From: Agrypnia vestita
Taxonomy: Eukaryota > Arthropoda > Insecta > Trichoptera > Phryganeidae
Length of the DNA: 64,000 nt
NCBI GenBank assembly: GCA_016648135.1
Contig: JADDOH010023059.1
Span: forward strand, 37,653 to 101,652
Direction of reading: 5' to 3'
How positions within the stretch are numbered: the stretch's first letter is position 1; each line of letters starts with the position of its first letter. Made by a program: the position numbers and the translations under genes. Below the pieces are notes generated by a model. That model searched no databases, had not been told where the DNA came from, and saw only the letters and a program-made list of their open reading frames with translations. This document shows, one piece after another, positions 42,970 to 53,692 of the stretch.

Positions 42970-43698
42970 AACTAGTTGAATTCGTCAACTAGTTAACGCA
43001 TCAACTTCGTTATGCAGACATTCTATCTAAACTTCAGGACGGTGTGTCTATGGCTCGACAACTCAACCGTTGGCTATTTTTATTACATTGTTACTTTTTA
43101 GAATTCATAGAAAATCAAAGGAACATAGTTTTGGGGAAAGTAAAACTGCTACTTGTGCTTACATGTTAAAATAAATATACAATCAATTCGTCACAATGTC
43201 AACTAAAGAAATGAAATAAAACAACTCTCGTCCTTTATGTATTTAAGTATTTTTATATAGTTAAGAATAAATAAATAAATTAACATCACTCCAAAATAAA
43301 GCACTAAGAATAATATTAAAAAGGAATAGATTATGTATCTACACAAAAGAAAATAAAGTTAACATAATTATTATATATAATATAACATAATAATAATTAA
43401 ACAGAATTGTTGTATTTTATATTGCGTAAAATTTGGAATTATTCACCAAAATGTGGTACAATAAAAGTAAAAAATAATAGCCTATCTCCTATCTATAGCC
43501 ATTCAAATTTCTACAGTGTCGTATACACAGATCTGCACTCTGCGGTCATGTACTTTAGAGCTGAAATTAAGTTATCCGTCAAGCCATCTACAAGTCGACA
43601 GCGAGGAGATGTTTTGTCTTGCTCTCGCTCGTCGCTTTGCACTACATTGAATTACGAACGAAGGATTCTTCGTTTAGTCATCTACGAATTCAACTAGT
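42970..43698. repeat. Possible short DNA element with inverted ends
   Basis: ACTAGTTGAATTCGTCAACT at about 42970 corresponds in reverse complement to ACGAATTCAACTAGT at 43684-43698. Inside, CATCTACAAGTCGACAGCGA and GAGATGTTTTGTCTTGCTCT (43581-43625) recur at 12.93-12.99 kb. Coding potential is absent. Confidence 0.4.
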
Positions 43699-44109
43699 CC
43701 ATACGATAAATGTAAACCGTCGAAGAAACCTCAATGGTTGATTTTAACTAGTCCGTCCATTCAACGCCTATCACTGCTGGGAATCATTAAAAATTTTCAC
43801 AAGCATATTCTCTTTTACACGGCTTTCATATTTTGCCTAGAAGTTATACTTTTTTTTTATTGCATTACAGATTGCTCCATTTACAATGCAAGTTATAACT
43901 TGGAGTGAGTACCTATATGGAGGTGATCTTCTGCTTGATGCTTTCAATGCTATCATTAAATACATTGACATTATCGCTCAGTGCATTTAGGAGTTGCACT
44001 TAATGTAATAGCGCGTGACCTCGATTTCGCAAATAATTATTTCATACAAACAGGGCATAATTCTCTAGCAGGTTCGGAGCATCAATTATATTTCTTAAAA
44101 TTTGCATTC
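43699..44109. other. Intron sequence, no gene recognised
   Basis: Nothing supported beyond generic AT-rich sequence. Confidence 0.35.
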
Positions 44110-44450
44110 CCTCAGCAGTACTTCATGGTTCATGAATGTAGGATATTCTCCTAATCTGCATGCCTAATCTAAGTAGTGCAACAATTTCTTTTGAATCTGC
44201 TCAATCATGTTGATGTATTTCCTTTGGTGTGGGCTCCAAATTGCCATTCCATATTCCGATTTTGAACAAATTATGAAATTGTACATTTGCTCGATGCACT
44301 TCTCATTTGAAAATCCTTTTGATATGTGTGTTACGAAACCTAAAAGCTTATAACACATTGTAACTAGTTGGTTTATGTGACTTGAGAAAGTCAGTCTGGC
44401 ATCAAAGACAATACCGAGATCCTTGACGTCAGCAACGCGTGAAATTTTTT
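44110..44450 (-). pseudogene. Jockey-like LINE RT C-terminal fragment
   Basis: The minus-strand translation gives VADVKDLGIVFDARLTFSSH then INQLVTMCYKLLGFVTH, NFIICSKSEYGMAIWSPHQR and IEQIQKKLLHYL. This is the same post-RT segment as in the LINE at 9.2-9.8 kb, with about half the residues in common by eye, so it is a different copy or family member. Truncated on both sides. Confidence 0.75.
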
Positions 44451-44845
44451 GTTTGCAATGTTGTATTTTATATTGCGTAAAATTACGTTGCGTTTATTTA
44501 AAATATGTGTGTGTGAAAGTGTATGATATTTATGTGTTATGAATGTGATGTTCTGTTGTGTGCCGTGCCGTGCAACAAAATATACCACACAGAAGAAGAA
44601 TATTAGGTAGGCATAAAATAATAACAGTAGTGTTATCTCTAATAAACAAGTAAAAATAAATAATAATTTTTCATAAAATGTTGTGTTGACATTGTTGGCA
44701 ACATTATTGGAATTGAAAAAAAAATTTTTTTTTTACTTCAACAATAAAAAAATCATTGCATTTCGACACTTATGATATAATAATATGTATGTATGTGTTT
44801 TTTTTAATATACGCATGGTTTCATGGTTTTTTCATAAAAAGAAAA
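44450..44845. repeat. Dispersed ~390-bp repeat, copy 1
   Basis: Shares, in opposite orientation, a long stretch with 56.99-57.33 kb: ACAAAATATACCACACAGAA with TTCTGTGTGGTATATTTTGT, AATCATTGCATTTCGACAC with GTGTCGAAATGCCATGATT, and the AAAAAAGT/ACTTTTTTT and CATGGTTTCATGG/CCATGAAAACATG ends. No ORF; family unknown. The start TTGTTGTATTTTATATTGCG also occurs at 43405. Confidence 0.75.
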
Positions 44846-45089
44846 ATCACAAAAATTCAGAAAATCTTGGGCCTTTGCCTGCAAGTTAATTTGGAATTTT
44901 GGTGGCAATTAACAAGTTAATAAATAATTTATCTTTATTTTAATTTTTATGTATAATTTCCACTGTGCGTACATGAGTACATGCACAAATTTTTAATGTT
45001 CATCTCTCGGGAACCAATCTACCGTATAAATGGAGATATCTATCGTATAAAAGAAATGGAGTCGCAAAATAAATTTCAAAATTTCTCAC

Positions 45090-45347
45090 CCTGCATAGCA
45101 TAAACTCCGTTACGCTCCAATCTTGGTAATGGCTGTCGTTTAATATGGTGACTGATATATCACCGTAGTACACAGGCCGAGTATCAAATGGCCAATAGTG
45201 GTCGCACTTTTCTCTCCCCTTTTCTATGCAGCGGGTGAGCATCACTATTGCTCGGGAGTTGCTCTCCCAGCACATGCGCCAAAAGTCATCACGCGTGGAA
45301 TGCAATGGTCCCTGCGTGACAACAAACTCTCGCGGAGAGTTGTAACC
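45090..45347 (-). CDS. Ptp10D: Receptor tyrosine phosphatase: middle of catalytic domain
   Basis: Phase 0 at both ends (86 codons): [20 protein letters not shown] then [32 protein letters not shown], and [13 protein letters not shown] beta strands ending SVTEFMLCR. This contains the canonical PTP motifs (F)I..QGPL..T..DFW.M.WE and I.ML....E.G..KC..YWP. Acceptor AATTACAG, donor GTGAGA. The catalytic loops are supplied by the next two exons. Confidence 0.95.
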
Positions 45348-45599
45348 CTGTAATTACAAATAATTATTTTTAAATAAAAAATATTAAACAAAATAATTAT
45401 AATAAAATAGCAAGTGCCCCAAAAATTTCATTCATTGACATAAAAAAGATTGAAGTATAAATGTATTTTATTACTCCAAATTTCACATAAAGTGAAGAAG
45501 AAGAATATTAAAAAATAATAATATAAGAGATTATGTATTAAAATCCTATACATTATCTTTAAATTCTTTTTGTTATTGTGCAAATTCTCTTTGTTATTG

Positions 45600-45695
45600 T
45601 TAAATTTGTGGCACTCGAAATCTATAAGCACCCTGTGAACGTCAATAGAGATGATGGTCTTCAACTGTCAGTTAAACCGGCACTTCAAAAACCAT
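45600..45695 (+). pseudogene. Penelope-like GIY-YIG C-terminal fragment
   Basis: LEIYKHPVNVNRDDGLQLSV on the plus strand is the same block as EIYKHPVNINRDDGLKL in the 10.9 kb element. It is followed by a non-coding PLE tail that resumes after a nested insertion, with the terminal sequence GGCAGAATATCCCAGAAAA at about 47671. Only the 3' end of the element is present. Confidence 0.75.
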
Positions 45696-46075
45696 CTCAT
45701 CGCAAAAATAGTGAACAAACAATACATGTAACAAACACCTAACCCAAGACACTGGTGACAATACATGTCTTCAACACGGAATTGCCACGGAATTCATAAA
45801 CATATACACACCCTGTTTTCACACATACATAAACATAGACACGGCATTGTCAGCCAGTACCAGAGGCGTGCAGTGAGAACAAGAAGCATGACTTTTATTT
45901 AAACATAATATATTTGGAAAAAAAAAATGGAAATTAATTTTTTATCCGGCAGAATATTATGAAGTATCAAAATCTGAATAATATGTTAATTATTGTGATA
46001 GGAATATTACAAGGTATATATCTTATTCTTTTATTTATCAGTTTTTAGTATATTGGTTTCTTTTCAAAATATGTA

Positions 46076-47559
46076 CAGTAAACCCCCGTTCATCGCGACC
46101 CCGGCGAGCGCGGTTTCGTTATATCGCGATATTTTTTGTCTGGTCTTGACATGAACCAGGAATTGTCAAAATGAATGGTGACACATGTATGCTATCTTAT
46201 TTCTTGCTCACTTTCATGCTGCACACGCACAAATATTGCGTATGTAAAATTACAAGCGTGAGTGAGACAAAAGAACGCCGGTACCTGGTCCCTAGTAGGG
46301 TTGAGTCAGCGCATTTGAGTTTATCCTTCAGTGTAAGTTTAGCTGCAATTTCAAACGCATCTTAATCAAATAAACTACATATTTTTATCGCTTCGCAATT
46401 TTTAAAATGTCAAAAAGACAATGTGAAAACAGTTAAGAAAACTCGCAATATAGTGACTTTAGAAAAGAAACTTAAAATTATCGACATTATAGAAAATGGT
46501 GGAAAATTTACAGTTGCGGGAAGGGATTTTAAATTGACCGAGACTGCAGTGCGATCAACTGTGCAAAGAAAAGACAGAATTAAAAAGTCTGGTGAGAGTG
46601 TTACTCCAATTACAGCGACGAAAGTCTCACGAACCAGAAGTTTTTTGATGACGGAAATAGAAAATTTATTAAGCAAATGGATAAAGGACGTAAATCAAAA
46701 CCACATGCCTGTTATTACCCAAATCATAATGAATAAATCACTTAGTCTTTGGGATCATTTAAAATCTCAACATGGAGGAGAAAAAGTTTTTAAAGCAAGC
46801 AAAGATTGGTTTGATCGGTTTAGAAAACGATCAAACTTGCATAGCCTTAAAATGATTAGTGAATCAGGTAGTGCAGATGTAGAATCAGCTGAAAAATATC
46901 CAATGGAGTTGTGTGAAATTGTGGAAAGAGGAAATTATCCAACAAATTAAATTTTTTAATGTGGATGAGACGGGACTCTATTGGAAAAAAATGCCAACAC
47001 ATACGTTTATTTCCATAGACGAGAAGACTGCTTCTGTATTTAAAGCGTCCAAGGATCGCCTAACTCTTCTTCTAGTCGGAAACGCTGATGCGTAATCGCT
47101 GGACTATCATACGCTCTATAAAATGACGTCTCCGAATCTGTTCCCGTGCGAAAGGAATGTGTTAAAACCATTGAAAAGGCCCTTTCTCTTAACAATCAAG
47201 TTGTCAGTGTTGTCATAATGCATGGAGTTGTTAGAAGAGAACGATGAAGATTACGAGCGATTGAGTGCTGTAAAACGTGGCTGTAATGCATTACTTGACA
47301 CATATCGGCAAATATTGTACAATAAACGTAGAGAAACCAAACAAGGGAATCTAGATTCCTTTTTGCAACACGGAACAAAATGAATGAATCATTAATTATT
47401 TAACGTAAGCCATTTTGCATTATTAATATTGTTTTTTTATTAATAAAATGTTTTTCGAATATTACAATGTTTTTTTTCAAAATCCCCCGTTAATCGCGAA
47501 ATTTCGCTTATCGCGACCATGTCCAGAACGTATCCCCCGCGATGAACGTGGGTTACCTG
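46076..47559 (+). mobile_element. Tigger/pogo-like element, internally deleted
   Basis: TIRs CAGTAAACCCCCGTTCATCG on the left and, in reverse complement, CAGGTAACCCACGTTCATCG on the right, flanked by TA at 46074-46075 and 47560-47561. Subterminal TATCGCGA/CGCGATAA-type repeats (TCGCGATATTTT, TTAATCGCGAAATTT) are present at both ends. Confidence 0.9.
46423..47383 (+). pseudogene. Tigger-like transposase (CENP-B family), broken
   Basis: The first frame (175 codons) has the N-terminal HTH (VTLEKKLKIIDIIENGGKFT, AVRSTVQR) and the CENPB-type HTH (LLSKWIKDVNQNHMPVITQI, GEKVFKASKDWFDRFRKRSN). A one-frame shift near 46.93 kb leads to IIQQIKFFNVDETGLYWKKM, which holds the first catalytic Asp, then DRLTLLLVGNADA. 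The middle and end of the DDE domain are deleted. The reading resumes as DYERLSAVKRGCNALLDTYR and ends LDSFLQHGTK at 47382. It cannot transpose itself. Confidence 0.85.
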
Positions 47560-47816
47560 TATATGCTTAGGGAAAAGTCATGCTTCTTGTTCTAATTGCA
47601 CACCCCTCCTCAGACACAACATCATCAATACACGTAACACATCATGATGATGAGAGGTCGGATATACACGGCAGAATATCCCAGAAAATTATATACAGAA
47701 GACTGTGGAATCATGTTGAAGGTCTTTCTCCTATTTGGTACTCATTTGTAACTTGTTTCTTAATTTTGTTAATATCCTACAAACAAATAAAATAATACAT
47801 ATATAACAATTGATTA

Positions 47817-48242
<426 letters not shown>

Positions 48243-48317
48243 TTAAGAATACAATGGATGGAAAATAATAGAAATTTTAGGAATGATAATGAAAATATGA
48301 ATATATACTACCCATAA

Positions 48318-48479
48318 GGCTGGCGCAACACTGTGCGGATCTTCCACGGCAGAACGCCGCTATATTTCTTTCCATTTAATATGCGTTTATCAAACACACT
48401 GCGGACGATCGGTCAATCCATTTGCTTTGCCGCAATTGGATTTGACTCAATGGAAGATCCACGCAGTGTGGCGCCATCC
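48318..48479. mobile_element. PIF/Harbinger-like MITE, 162 bp
   Basis: Inverted ends GGCTGGCGCAACACTGTGCG and, in reverse complement, GGATGGCGCCACACTGCGTG, continuing GATCTTCCA on both sides. The flanking direct repeat TAA at 48315-48317 and 48480-48482 fits the 3-bp TWA target of PIF/Harbinger elements. It lies in a phosphatase intron. Confidence 0.7.
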
Positions 48480-48774
48480 TAAACCCGTGAAAAATTATGG
48501 GATATAATAATTGCATAGCCTGAGCCGTGCGCTGATTGACGTTTCGTACTCGACTGCCCACACCTCATTAGCGGCTAGTCAGTGTTGTCATAATTCCAAC
48601 AAGTTAGGGATGGACATTTGAAATTAGGATAGTTGATTGATGATTTATAATATGTAAATTGTTGTATAAGAAAAATTTCATAAAATATTATTGAGTTGAT
48701 GCTTCATTATCCAATGTTTTTTGTGACTTTTTTAAATTGATAATATAATTTCTTTAATAGGGTTAGGAATTCAA

Positions 48775-49065
48775 AATGCGCATTGAAAACCATACATATA
48801 TACACTACACTATGCTATACCACTTCGGCAATGGGTGGAAAGCTGCCGAGTCATTTTGCAATCTCAATGATCTTTTCGGCGAAGGAACGATTAGCGAAAG
48901 GGCATACTGAGAGTGGTTTGTTCACTTTAAATATGGTGATACCAGCTTAGATTACAAGTCAGGAAAGGATCAATCTTTGGATTTTAATGACTAGGCCCTT
49001 CTGGCGGCTGAAAGTTGCACCACTAAGGCACTGGACACTCTTCACCTACAGAATTGACCATCTCC
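48775..49065 (+). pseudogene. Decayed mariner transposase, N-terminal part
   Basis: From MRIENHTYIHYTMLYHFGNG the frame continues as KAAESFCNLNDLFGEGTISE, a stop, then EWFVHFKYGDTSLDYKSGKD and QSLDFND. This matches the mellifera-like mariner N-terminus with both HTH regions (H.G..AAES.RNLN..FGEGT...., W...F..GDTSLEDK.RSGRP). The remainder is missing or unreadable after about 49065. Confidence 0.75.
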
Positions 49066-49247
49066 CAAGCATATGGAAAGTGGTAATTGATGTTGATGGT
49101 GGTTACACCCCAAATGATAATTGTATATATGTTTTAAGTTTATTATCATTTTTTGTTATGTTATAATTATGAAAAAAATGGCAGCAGTTATGCAGCAACC
49201 TAAAAATAATAACTTAAAAAATACATTTTTCATAGAAATATATTAAC

Positions 49248-49485
49248 CTGAAATCAGAATCCGCAGACATAATTCTATAGTGTTCTGCGAAATCCAAAAT
49301 TCTAACAGGACGAGATGTTTCTATGACGCTGTCTGGAAGACTCATGGTATCGTTCCCATTCCTAGCCTCCTTAGCCTTCCGGCCCGCTGCTCTCTTTCGC
49401 TTCAGAATGACAATGAGTATCACCACTAATATTAATATGGCTAGTGGCACTGTGATGCCTACTATCACGGGAGTGTTATCTGTGT
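49248..49485 (-). CDS. Ptp10D: Receptor tyrosine phosphatase: transmembrane exon
   Basis: Starts after CTTTACAG in phase 1 ([10 protein letters not shown]), crosses the membrane with [18 protein letters not shown] (hydrophobic, about 21-24 residues with VIVG ahead), then the stop-transfer [15 protein letters not shown]. It continues into the juxtamembrane segment [20 protein letters not shown] and MSADSDF. The extracellular side is the FN3 part, the cytoplasmic side the phosphatase. The SRPV....F.EHYR stretch is typical of the region just ahead of a PTP domain in the R3 subgroup. Donor GTTAATA is non-consensus after GT but keeps the frame. Confidence 0.9.
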
Positions 49486-50174
49486 CTGTAAAGAGGAAAT
49501 AAAATGTCATGAAAAATATTTCCTTTTCTTTTTTCTAAATTAGCCTATTTAAATTTATATGTTGTAATGCAGGACTAAAATAAACAAGTCACGTGTTTTG
49601 TAAAGAATAAATTTATAGATATTTACTTATATAATCCTTTTTTCATTAAATTAAATTAATAAATTTTCATTTAATAAATTTTTCATTAAATGTACCATTT
49701 CTCTATATATAAAAAATATAGTTTGAAAAAATGACATACCAAGCACTTGTGCATTTTTTTAATGCAAAAATTATAAACAAATTTTCCTCTATCTATAATA
49801 CATGTATGTATTACATGCTGTCACTTCACGCTGTAAATGATTAAACCCCTGTTTTCATATAAGAAATTTATTTGTTTAAAGATACTTGTTTAAAATTTTG
49901 GTTATAATTTGAGAAACAAAAGAACATTCTACATGACAAAAATTCAAACCATCATGCCCAAAAGAATTTAAAAGAAGATTTTAATCTTATCAGAGCTGGG
50001 ATAAATATTACATTTATAAGTCAGCGCCAGATTAATTATGACCTAAATACAATGGCAGTCTATTCAGAGGCAATGTTCACGTAACAGCTAATTTTGAAAT
50101 GTTTTGACAAATACCTTCTCTTTCTCATTCTCCTTCTCGTTCTCACAATAAGATGCCATAAGGAGGGGATAAAT
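49486..50174. other. Intron sequence, no element recognised
   Basis: AT-rich intron stretch between the transmembrane exon and the foldback. Confidence 0.4.
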
Positions 50175-50674
50175 GCAGAATGTGGCGTTGGGAGCTGTAT
50201 GAAATATTAACAAATTTTTCGGTATAATTGAGTGTCCTGATTCTGAAAATGTCGTAAAATAATCCGGCACTCTTATATTAAACGAGTAATTCCAATTTAA
50301 AAATCGCAATTATTTTCTTAGTAAGTTTGACAAACCAACCTTCATTCTTCTTTGAATTTTTACACATATCTATGGATAAGATATGAATCATAGATAAAGA
50401 AATGTAAAGTGGACCATTCACTATTCTGTTCGGTGGACTGTCATATAGGTTAGTGAATGGACCGCTTAATAAGAACTAGCTATGTGTAAAAATTCAAAGA
50501 AGAAAGAAGGCTGATTAATCAAACTTACTAAGAAAATAATTGCGATTTTTAAATTGGAATTACTCGTTTAATATAAGAGTGCCGGATTATTTTACGACAT
50601 TTTCAGAATCAGGACACTCAATTATACCGAAAAATTTGTTAATATTTCATACAGCTCCCAACGCCACATTCTGC
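50175..50674. repeat. Foldback element, 500 bp
   Basis: Arms of about 190 bp (50175-50365 and 50485-50674) are almost identical in inverted orientation: GCAGAATGTGGCGTTGGGAG with the reverse complement near 50655, and CGCAATTATTTTCTTAGTAA with the reverse complement near 50525. The central ~120 bp has a further weaker inverted pair (TGGACCATTCACTA / TAGTGAATGGACC). The 73-codon ORF at 50088-50309 is an arm translation, not a gene. Confidence 0.9.
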
Positions 50675-51058
50675 GTTACACCCTAATATGAAGAAAAAAA
50701 TACTCTAAAGTTTTCAAGCCCATCACAATTTAGGGTAAGGTCAGTATATATTAAGATTTTAATTTTTTAAACTCAATTACATTTCTAACAAACAAACAAG
50801 CATATTAGACCAACACATTCAACAATAAAGCATGCCTAAAGCACTTAAATCTGAAAAATCACAACTGTTTCAACACAACTCACCTAAAAATAATACTCCT
50901 GAAAGGCAGCATAAAAAACAGACAATGAAATGTAGTAAATACTTTTGACAAAAACAAGTAAAGTCATTGGTGATACTCACACATCAGTGATTCTCAAAAT
51001 AATGTAAAAAAACATTGGTGGTAATAAATTAATTCTTTGACTCAAATTCACATCTTAC
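50675..51058. other. Intron sequence, no element recognised
   Basis: AT-rich; nothing else visible before the next exon. Confidence 0.4.
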
Positions 51059-51254
51059 CTGTTTGAATAGGGAAGCTGTAAGCTGTGTCCGTAAACTTGT
51101 CTGGTGCTGTGAAGGCTCTAACTTTAACTTTGTAGACAGATCCTGACTTTAAAGGTCCGTTGCAATAACCCACGTGGCGTACATCGCACTCTTCCGAACC
51201 AATTGTGAAATCTTCAACGGAACTGTTATTGAACGGATAATACGGTTCCATCAC
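51059..51254 (-). CDS. Ptp10D: Receptor tyrosine phosphatase: membrane-proximal domain, second exon
   Basis: Starts [20 protein letters not shown] then [40 protein letters not shown] and FPIQT. Two Cys (EECD and GYCNG) probably form a disulphide. The CNGPL..G..Y.VK.RAFT....FTDT..S..I.T pattern is the end of the atypical membrane-proximal FN3-like domain of PTPR type R3 proteins. Acceptor ATTTTTCAG, donor GTAAGA, ends in phase 1, which the transmembrane exon accepts. Confidence 0.9.
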
Positions 51255-51403
51255 CTGAAAAATATAACATTGTGGTGGAATATTTTGATCAAACATTAAC
51301 AAATAAAATATTCATTAATCACAACATTCATTAATCTAATGATATCGTCATGATTGACATCACAAGGATGAGCGACAAGAAAAGTAATATACAGATGAGA
51401 TAC

Positions 51404-51890
51404 CTGATATGGAGGCCAAATACTGTAAGCCTGAACATCTCTCCACGATGGCATTTCCAATCCAGATGCATTCTTTGAGTCATCTTCAGCTACAATAATT
51501 GTAAACATTGTTATGTTTCCATTCTGTGATGAGAAATAGTTCTTTCGGAATCTGATCTGTATTGTTGTCGGGGTGCGGCATACTTCTGTGGGGACAACTT
51601 GCGCTCTGGGCTTTGGAGGCGCTAAAATAGGCATCTTCTGTTTCCAAATTACTTCTTTACCATAGCCTACTTTGGTCTCAGCTTGGATCCTGAATATGTA
51701 TGTCTTTCCAGGAACGAGATTCTTCAGAGAACCTTGTGTCTCCCAAGGTTTGAAATCTTTTTTTAATGTGTGAATGGAACCTTCAAGCCCATATGTGATT
51801 GTGAATTTTCTGATTATACCATTTTGTTCTGAGGTCGGTAAAGACCATGTGAATGTTGTTTCACTTGGCTGGATGTCCATTGGTTGGAAG
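51404..51890 (-). CDS. Ptp10D: Receptor tyrosine phosphatase: FN3 plus start of membrane-proximal domain
   Basis: Begins in phase 2 (completing Ser with the 59.1 kb exon) [20 protein letters not shown] and carries one FN3 domain ending in [20 protein letters not shown]. Then comes [20 protein letters not shown], the start of the membrane-proximal domain, with [20 protein letters not shown] and a Trp-containing stretch up to WPPYQ. N-glycosylation sequons are visible (NIT, NAS). Donor GTATCT, phase 0. The intron to the next exon upstream is 7.25 kb and holds two mariners and two LINE remnants. Confidence 0.9.
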
Positions 51891-52012
51891 CTGGAAAAGT
51901 GAAGACATTTATCATGAATGCACAATAATGATTATCCATGGTAATTAGAACTCTGGAGCCTGTCTTTATTAAGTTCACATATTAAATTTACATACATCAA
52001 TAAATATAAAAA

Positions 52013-52115
52013 CTTGTTGGTGTAGTGGTCATGGTGCCCAGACAGTGATCTGGTGGTCAGTGGTTCGAGCCCCATTCCAGGACACCAGCAAGTTAGTCCT
52101 ATTTTCGTAGCACAG
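52013..52115 (+). repeat. tRNA-derived SINE-like sequence
   Basis: TGGTGTAGTGGTCATGGTGC resembles an RNA polymerase III A box and TGGTTCGAGCCCC a B box, about 45 bp apart, followed by a non-tRNA tail. The cloverleaf does not close, so it is not a functional tRNA. The 17.65 kb piece shares part of its sequence. Confidence 0.55.
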
Positions 52116-52138
52116 GTTTTTAGTTTATTTTGAAAATA

Positions 52139-53406
52139 TTAGGTCCTTACATATGAAATTGGCGTTTTGCCGTACTGGCAAATTTGATCTCAAATATCTT
52201 CTCTTTGGTTAGGAATTCCAAATCCAAATTTATACAGCTATTTACTCATGTATTTGTGTTTTGAAAATTATAATTAATTTGTTTTTTCCTCAATTGTTTT
52301 TTTCTTTGCGTCACTCAGTTTACAAAATGAAAAACTTGAAATATCGCGTTATTTACGAGTACGAGTTCCACCGTGGCACCAGTGCTGCAGAAACGGCTCG
52401 AAGGATTAATGATGAGTATGGCGACGGTGCCGCAAAAGAAAACACAGTGCGTTTTTGGTTCCAACGTTTTCGTTCTGGAAATTTCGACCTGCAGAACAAG
52501 CCCCGTGGACGGCCGGAGACCAAAGTTGATAATGAAGAATTGAAGGCTATTGTGGAAGCGGATCCATCGCAAACCACATCCGAGTTAGCTGCAGGCTGCG
52601 GTGTTAGTGATAAAACTGTTTTAATCCACTTGAAGCAAATTGGTAAGGTGAAAAAGCTTGAAAGGTGGGTACCTCACGAATTGAGTGAAGCAAATCAACA
52701 AACGCGCGTTGACTGCTGCGTTGCATTACTCAACCGGCACAATAATGAAGGGATTTTAAATCGAATCATTACCTGTGATGAAAAGTGGATCCTGTACGAT
52801 AATCGGAAGCGCTCATCGCAATGGCTGAACCCTGCCGAACCAGCCAAACCATGCCCCAAGCGAAAATTGACTCCAAAAAAGTTACTTGTGAGCGTTTGGT
52901 GGACTAGTGCTGGTGTCGTTCACTACAGCTTTCTTAAATCTGGCCAGACGATTACAGCAGATGTCTATTGTCAGCAACTGCAAACCATGATGGAAAAGCT
53001 AGCTGCTAAACAACCGAGGCTGGTTAATCGCTCTAGGCCACTGCTGCTTCATGATAACGCTAGACCACACACTGCACAACAGACGGCTACCAAATTAGAG
53101 GAGCTTCAATTGGAATGTCTAAGACATCCACCGTACTCTCCGGACCTTGCCCCAACAGATTACCATTTTTTTCGAAATTTGGATAACTTCTTGCAAAGGA
53201 AAAAATTCAACTCCGATGGGGCAGTCCAAACCGCCTTCAAAGATTTTATTGATTCCCGTCCGAATGGTTTTTTTAGTAAAGGGATCGATGAACTACCTAT
53301 GAGATGGCAAAAGTGCATAGATAGCAATGGTACATACTTTGATTAAATAAATAAATTATAATAAAAAAAAATCGGCTTTGTGTTCCTCCCATACTAAACG
53401 CCAATA
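52139..53406 (+). mobile_element. Cecropia-type mariner, copy 2 (right ITR truncated)
   Basis: Left ITR TTAGGTCCTTACATATGAAA intact with TA ahead of it (52137-52138). The element is colinear with the other copies up to CTAAACGCCAAT at 53406, where the last ~20 bp of the right ITR are replaced by AAACACGCATTCCG. Opposite in orientation to copy 3, which starts 286 bp further on. Confidence 0.95.
52327..53346 (+). CDS. Mariner transposase, copy 2, full length
   Basis: 339 residues, differing from copy 1 by very few residues (for example RRINDEYGDG instead of RRINDVYGDG). It keeps the two HTH motifs, the WVPHEL linker and the DD34D triad (ITCDEKW, LLHDNARPH, LAPTDYH). The reading frame is intact although the element has lost one ITR end, so this copy might still make enzyme for other copies while being unable to move itself. 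The upstream 22 codons open in frame are leader sequence. Confidence 0.9.
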   Translation: MKNLKYRVIYEYEFHRGTSAAETARRINDEYGDGAAKENTVRFWFQRFRSGNFDLQNKPRGRPETKVDNEELKAIVEADPSQTTSELAAGCGVSDKTVLIHLKQIGKVKKLERWVPHELSEANQQTRVDCCVALLNRHNNEGILNRIITCDEKWILYDNRKRSSQWLNPAEPAKPCPKRKLTPKKLLVSVWWTSAGVVHYSFLKSGQTITADVYCQQLQTMMEKLAAKQPRLVNRSRPLLLHDNARPHTAQQTATKLEELQLECLRHPPYSPDLAPTDYHFFRNLDNFLQRKKFNSDGAVQTAFKDFIDSRPNGFFSKGIDELPMRWQKCIDSNGTYFD

Positions 53407-53692
53407 AACACGCATTCCGTGTTTGCATCTCTATTTAAAAAAAAGACAGAGTACATCTGCCTTCCATAATGGATAGGTACCTTACATATATTATTTTTGA
53501 GATTTTACAAAAATTATTTTTCAGAAATACAAAAAAAAAGAAAGTACTACAGAGGACCATTCCAACCACAGATTATCCATGTTATTCTCATTTTTTATTG
53601 AAACAATCCAAACTAACACTGCAAACACTTTTTAATTTCTAACATCACATGAAGCAAATGAAAAGTAAAGAAAAATATGTCTTTGAAATATA

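Larger units (their letters stand above)
45861..47608. mobile_element. hAT-like MITE carrying a nested Tigger element
   Basis: Inverted ends CAGAGGCGTGCAGTGAGAAC at 45861 (continuing AAGAAGCATGACTTTT) and the reverse complement at 47573-47608 (AAAAGTCATGCTTCTTGTTC, then TAATTGCACACCCCTC). Without the 1.48 kb Tigger insert it is about 260 bp. CAGAGG(C/G)GTG ends are typical of hAT elements. The 8-bp flanks are only weakly similar, so the target duplication is unconfirmed. It sits in the tail of a Penelope-like fragment. Confidence 0.6.

Noticed and set aside
46410..46676. 88-codon minus-strand ORF
   Set aside because: Shadow of the Tigger transposase frame on the opposite strand.
52013..52115. 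Functional tRNA gene
   Set aside because: A- and B-box-like motifs exist but the arms do not form a cloverleaf and no acceptor stem pairs; better explained as a SINE head.
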